The notes beneath the pieces were generated by a model. It saw only the letters and a list, made by a program, of their open reading frames with translations, did not search any database and was not told the DNA's origin. Both the position numbers and the translations under genes were made by a program. A DNA stretch of 8,816 nt from Burkholderiales bacterium (lineage in GTDB: Bacteria; Pseudomonadota; Gammaproteobacteria; Burkholderiales; Burkholderiaceae_C): assembly GCA_006227785.1 (NCBI GenBank), contig SBFU01000490.1:1-8816 (forward strand), in the 5' to 3' direction. Of the stretch, positions 6,516 through 8,816 are shown piece after piece (the stretch's first letter is position 1; the number at the start of each line of letters is the position of its first letter).

Positions 6516-6531
6516 TGGCATGAAGTCTGCT
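6516..6531 (+). promoter_or_regulatory. Sigma-54 (-24/-12) promoter of the binding-protein gene
   Basis: TGGCATGAAGTCTGCT fits the consensus TGGCACG-N4-TTGCW with two mismatches. The invariant GG (6517-6518) and GC (6529-6530) are separated by exactly 10 bp. Transcription would begin near 6542, leaving a leader of about 41 nt. The neighbouring sigma-54 activator gene and enhancer-like repeats support the call. Confidence 0.7.
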
Positions 6532-6542
6532 GAAGCGTTCCG

Positions 6543-6555
6543 GGTGCCTCGCACC
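6543..6555 (+). other. Short 5' leader hairpin of the binding-protein mRNA
   Basis: GGTGC-CTC-GCACC forms a 5-bp stem with a 3-nt loop, at or within a base or two of the predicted transcript 5' end. Hairpins at the extreme 5' end can slow mRNA decay. The stem is short and the start site is predicted, so this is tentative. Confidence 0.3.
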
Positions 6556-6582
6556 TGCCCACACGCCCCAAGGAGACAAGAC

Positions 6583-7773
6583 ATGATGTTCACGACCCGC
6601 CGTCTGGCCGTGCTGGCCCTGGCCTGCACCGCTTCCCTGGCTTTTGCCCAGTCCCGCTCTGGCGAAATCCGCATCGCCCACGTCTACGACAAGACCGGAC
6701 CGCTGGAGGCCTATGCCAAACAGACCCACACCGGCCTGATGATGGGACTGAACTACGCCACCAACGGCACCATGGAGATCAACGGCAAGAAGCTGGTCGT
6801 CATCGAGAAGGACAGCCAGTTCAAGCCCGATGTGGGCAAAGCCCAGCTGGCGGCCGCCTATGAAGATGACCGGGCCGACATTGCCATTGGCCCGACCGGC
6901 TCCGGCGTGGCACTGGCCATGTTGCCGGTGGCCGAGGAGTACCGCAAGATCCTGCTGGTGGAGCCGGCGGTGGCCGACTCGATCACCGGCGAGAAGTGGA
7001 ACCGGTACATCTTCCGCACCGGCCGCAACAGCAGCCAGGACGCCATCAGCAACGCCGTGGCGCTGGACAAGCCCGGCACGGTGATCGCGACGCTGGCGCA
7101 GGATTACGCCTTTGGCCGCGACGGTGTGAAGGCCTTCAAGGACGCGGTCAAGAGCGCCAAGATCGTCCACGAAGAGTACCTGCCCACCAACACCACCGAT
7201 TTCACCGCGGGTGCGCAGCGCCTGATTGACAAACTCAAGGACCAGCCCGGTCGCAAGGTGGTGTTCATCATCTGGGCCGGCGCCGGCAATCCGTTCAAGA
7301 TCGCCGACCTCGACCTCAAGCGCTATGGCATCGAGATCGCCACCGGGGGCAACATCCTGCCGGCGATGGCCAACTACAAGAACTTCCCTGGCATGGAAGG
7401 CGCGACCTACTACTACTTCGGCATCCCGAAGAACCCGGTCAACGAAGCGCTGGTGGCCGAGCACTACCGGCAGTTCAAGGCGCCGCCGGACTTCTTCACC
7501 GCTGGTGGTTTCTCGGCCGCCATGGCGGTGGTCACGGCGCTGAAAAAGACAGGCGGCGACACCAACACCGAGAAGCTGATCCAGACCATGGCCGGCATGA
7601 GCTTCGACACGCCCAAGGGCAAGATGACCTTCCGCAAGGAAGACCATCAGGCCATGCAGAGCATGTACCACTTCAAGATCAAGGTGGACCCGGCCTTTGC
7701 ATGGGGTGTGCCCGAGCTGGTGCGGGAGATCAAGCCCGAGGAAATGAACGTTCCCATTCGGAACAAGAGGTGA
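6583..7773 (+). CDS. ABC transporter periplasmic binding protein, branched-chain amino acid (Liv) class
   Basis: Periplasmic type I binding protein (Peripla_BP_6, LivJ-like) that would capture a small ligand and hand it to the ABC transporter whose ATPases are encoded downstream. From ATG 6583 the precursor has 396 residues, a usual length. Its signal peptide is MMFTTRRLAVLALACTASLAFA, cleaved before QSRSGEIRIAHVYDKTGP. The start is fixed by AAGGAG (6570-6575), 7 nt upstream; the in-frame ATG at 6520 lies inside the -24/-12 promoter and cannot be used from that promoter. Family marks include the first lobe strand IRIAHVYDKTGPLEAYAKQTHTG, IAIGPTGSGVALAMLPVAEEY, RYIFRTGRNSSQDA and YAFGRDGVKAFKDAV. 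Relatives bind amino acids, but also aromatic acids, amides, urea and other compounds, so the ligand is open. It is the first gene of a probable sigma-54-controlled operon. Confidence 0.92.
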   Translation: MMFTTRRLAVLALACTASLAFAQSRSGEIRIAHVYDKTGPLEAYAKQTHTGLMMGLNYATNGTMEINGKKLVVIEKDSQFKPDVGKAQLAAAYEDDRADIAIGPTGSGVALAMLPVAEEYRKILLVEPAVADSITGEKWNRYIFRTGRNSSQDAISNAVALDKPGTVIATLAQDYAFGRDGVKAFKDAVKSAKIVHEEYLPTNTTDFTAGAQRLIDKLKDQPGRKVVFIIWAGAGNPFKIADLDLKRYGIEIATGGNILPAMANYKNFPGMEGATYYYFGIPKNPVNEALVAEHYRQFKAPPDFFTAGGFSAAMAVVTALKKTGGDTNTEKLIQTMAGMSFDTPKGKMTFRKEDHQAMQSMYHFKIKVDPAFAWGVPELVREIKPEEMNVPIRNKR

Positions 7774-7834
7774 TCTTCCGGCGCCGCTGATGGCGATCTG
7801 CCCCTGGCACAACGCAGCGGCGGCGCATGCAATA

Positions 7835-7908
7835 CGTCATTCCCGCGAACGCGGGAGTCCACACCGGAACCCGGCCCATCATGGATGCCCGCCTGCGCGG
7901 GCATGACG
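7835..7908 (+). repeat. REP-like double-hairpin element inside the transport operon
   Basis: A 74-bp composite palindrome. Left half CGTCAT then TCCCGCG-AA-CGCGGGA (7841-7856). Right half ATGCCCGC-CTGC-GCGGGCAT (7885-7904) then ATGACG ending at 7908. The two ends form a 26-bp terminal inverted repeat with 21 matches (left 7835-7860, right 7883-7908). The motif CGTCATTCCCGCG...CGCGGG is a widespread intergenic repeat in proteobacteria, comparable with dRS3 of Neisseria and REP/BIME sequences of enterics. Its translation in other frames gives the familiar spurious peptide MPAQAGIHDGP. Placed between the binding-protein and ATPase genes it could form mRNA hairpins that protect the upstream message and lower downstream expression, as the malE-malF REP does. 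Confidence 0.8.
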
Positions 7909-7944
7909 GGTGACGTTGGCCGTCACCTGCGAAACGGAGTCCCC

Positions 7945-8706
7945 ATGCTCGAAACCTCTGATCTCACGGTTCGCTTCGGTGGGCACGTGGCGGTCAACGC
8001 CGTGTCCTGCGCGTTCGAGCCGGGCACGCTGACCGCCATCGTCGGGCCCAATGGAGCCGGCAAGACGACCTATTTCAACCTCATCTCGGGGCAGATCAAG
8101 GCCACCGCCGGGCGGGTCAGACTCAACGGCGTCGACATCTCGGGCTTGGGCGCACCGGCGCGGGCCCGTGCGGGTCTTGGGCGCGCCTTCCAGCTGACCA
8201 ACCTGTTTCCCAACCTCAGCGTGCGCGAAAACGTGCGCCTGGCGGTGCAGGCCAGGGCGGGCGCCGGACTGAACCTGTGGCGTATCTGGAGCGACCGTCG
8301 CGACCTGCTGGTGCGGGCCGACGAGGTGCTGGAAGCCGTGGCCCTGGCCGACAAGGGTGATGCGCTGGCCTCCAGCCTGCCGCACGGTGACCAGCGCAAG
8401 CTGGAGGTCGGCATTCTGATGGCCCTCGAACCGCAGGTGTTCATGTTCGACGAGCCCACCGCCGGCATGAGCGTGGACGAGGTGCCCATCATCCTGAACC
8501 TGATCCGCCAGCTCAAGGCCGACAGGACGAAGACCATTCTGTTGGTCGAGCACAAGATGGACGTGGTGCGCGAACTCTCGGACCGCATCATCGTGCTGCA
8601 CAACGGCGAACTGGTGGCCGACGGCGACCCCGCGACCGTGATCGCGTCGCCGGTGGTGCAGCAGGCCTACCTCGGCATCAACCCGGAAGAAACGGAGGCC
8701 GCATGA
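7945..8706 (+). CDS. livG: LivG-like ABC transporter ATP-binding protein
   Basis: Cytoplasmic ATPase of a branched-chain amino acid-type ABC importer, 253 residues, normal for the family. Walker A is GPNGAGKTT (34-42), the Q-loop FQLTNLFPN has Gln83, the signature is LPHGDQRKLE (145-154; Pro replaces the usual Ser of LSGGQ, as seen in many members of this class), Walker B is VFMFDEP (165-171), the D-loop region is AGMSVDE and the switch His is His203 in VEHKMD. RAFQLTNLF and the C-terminal AYLGINPEE are LivG features. The start at 7945 follows AACGGAG (7933-7939) by 5 nt, the same layout as at the porin gene; the upstream in-frame ATG at 7885 lies in the REP element and is rejected. Its TGA overlaps the next ATG in an ATGA, so the two ATPases are translationally coupled. 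The symbol denotes the family; the substrate is unknown. Confidence 0.93.
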   Translation: MLETSDLTVRFGGHVAVNAVSCAFEPGTLTAIVGPNGAGKTTYFNLISGQIKATAGRVRLNGVDISGLGAPARARAGLGRAFQLTNLFPNLSVRENVRLAVQARAGAGLNLWRIWSDRRDLLVRADEVLEAVALADKGDALASSLPHGDQRKLEVGILMALEPQVFMFDEPTAGMSVDEVPIILNLIRQLKADRTKTILLVEHKMDVVRELSDRIIVLHNGELVADGDPATVIASPVVQQAYLGINPEETEAA

Positions 8707-8816
8707 GCGAAGCACTGCTGAAGCTTGAAGGGGTGCACACGCACATCGGGGCCTACCACATCCTGCATGGTGTGGATCTGGTGGTGCGCAAGGGCGAGCT
8801 GACCATGCTGCTGGGC
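8703..8816 (+). CDS. livF: LivF-like ABC transporter ATP-binding protein, C-terminus cut (partial)
   Basis: Only the first 38 codons are present: MSEALLKLEGVHTHIGAYHI and on to LTMLLG, stopping just before the expected Walker A (GxNGAGKTT). The pattern LLKLEGVHTHIGAYHILHGVDLVVRKGE is the N-terminal strand and A-loop region of a LivF-type ATPase; Tyr18 occupies the place of the aromatic residue that stacks on adenine. It starts inside the LivG-like stop codon (ATGA at 8703-8706). A LivG/LivF heterodimer is the rule for this transporter class. The permease genes should be sought downstream. Confidence 0.85.
   Translation, partial: MSEALLKLEGVHTHIGAYHILHGVDLVVRKGELTMLLG

Noticed and set aside
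6520..6582. Extension of the binding protein to the in-frame ATG at 6520
   Set aside because: That ATG is inside the -24/-12 promoter, so the transcript would not include it, and the extra 21 residues would precede a complete signal peptide with its own AAGGAG ribosome site.
7805..7819. TGGCAC at 7805-7810 as a sigma-54 promoter for the ATPase genes
   Set aside because: The only GC dinucleotide near the -12 position follows after 9 bp, not 10, and sigma-54 tolerates this spacing change poorly; no TTGC-like -12 box is present.
7647..7904. 85-residue minus-strand frame beginning MPAQAGIHDGP
   Set aside because: Its N-terminal part is a translation of the REP-like palindrome, a common annotation artefact, and the rest is antisense to the binding-protein gene.

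Overview
The window is GC-rich, tightly packed DNA from a Gram-negative bacterium. A trimeric-type Porin_4 porin, a Bug/TctC-type periplasmic receptor, TctD/TctE-like signalling proteins and an Hsp15 homologue together point to the Betaproteobacteria, most likely Burkholderiales (Comamonadaceae-like). This placement is inferred from family resemblance only. Eight protein-coding genes are supported. The first is cut by the left edge and the last by the right edge. I see no rRNA, tRNA, CRISPR array, transposase or integrase.

Left part (1-3566). A TctD-like response regulator and its TctE-like membrane histidine kinase lie on the + strand, separated by 10 bp. Four bases after the kinase stop, a TctC-like Bug receptor ends on the opposite strand. 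TctDE pairs classically control tricarboxylate uptake by TctCBA, so the pair and this receptor probably belong together functionally. No TctA or TctB membrane subunit is visible here. The Bug gene is itself joined by a 4-base ATGA overlap to an upstream hslR-like gene for the heat-shock ribosome-associated protein Hsp15, an unexpected partner.

Right part (3833-8816, all +). It holds a general porin; a strong hairpin; a sigma-54 activator with PAS, AAA+ and Fis-type HTH domains; a periplasmic substrate-binding protein of the branched-chain amino acid (Liv) class; a LivG-like ATPase; and the start of a LivF-like ATPase. The permease genes (LivH/LivM type) are not in view and may lie downstream. 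This resembles a regulated uptake module: porin for outer-membrane entry, binding protein for periplasmic capture, ABC transporter for import. The substrate cannot be read from the sequence.

The most informative regulatory region is 6394-6582, between the activator and the binding protein. It contains a -24/-12 promoter match with exact GG-N10-GC spacing, a near-consensus IHF site just upstream, and two copies of a 17-bp imperfect palindrome (TGTCYGATTTYCAGRCA) plus a weaker third copy, at distances usual for enhancers of sigma-54 activators. The first copy lies in the last codons of the activator gene. A second notable element is a 74-bp REP-like double palindrome between the binding-protein and ATPase genes. 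I found no clearly unprecedented system; the candidate new elements are this regulatory array and the hslR-Bug coupling.
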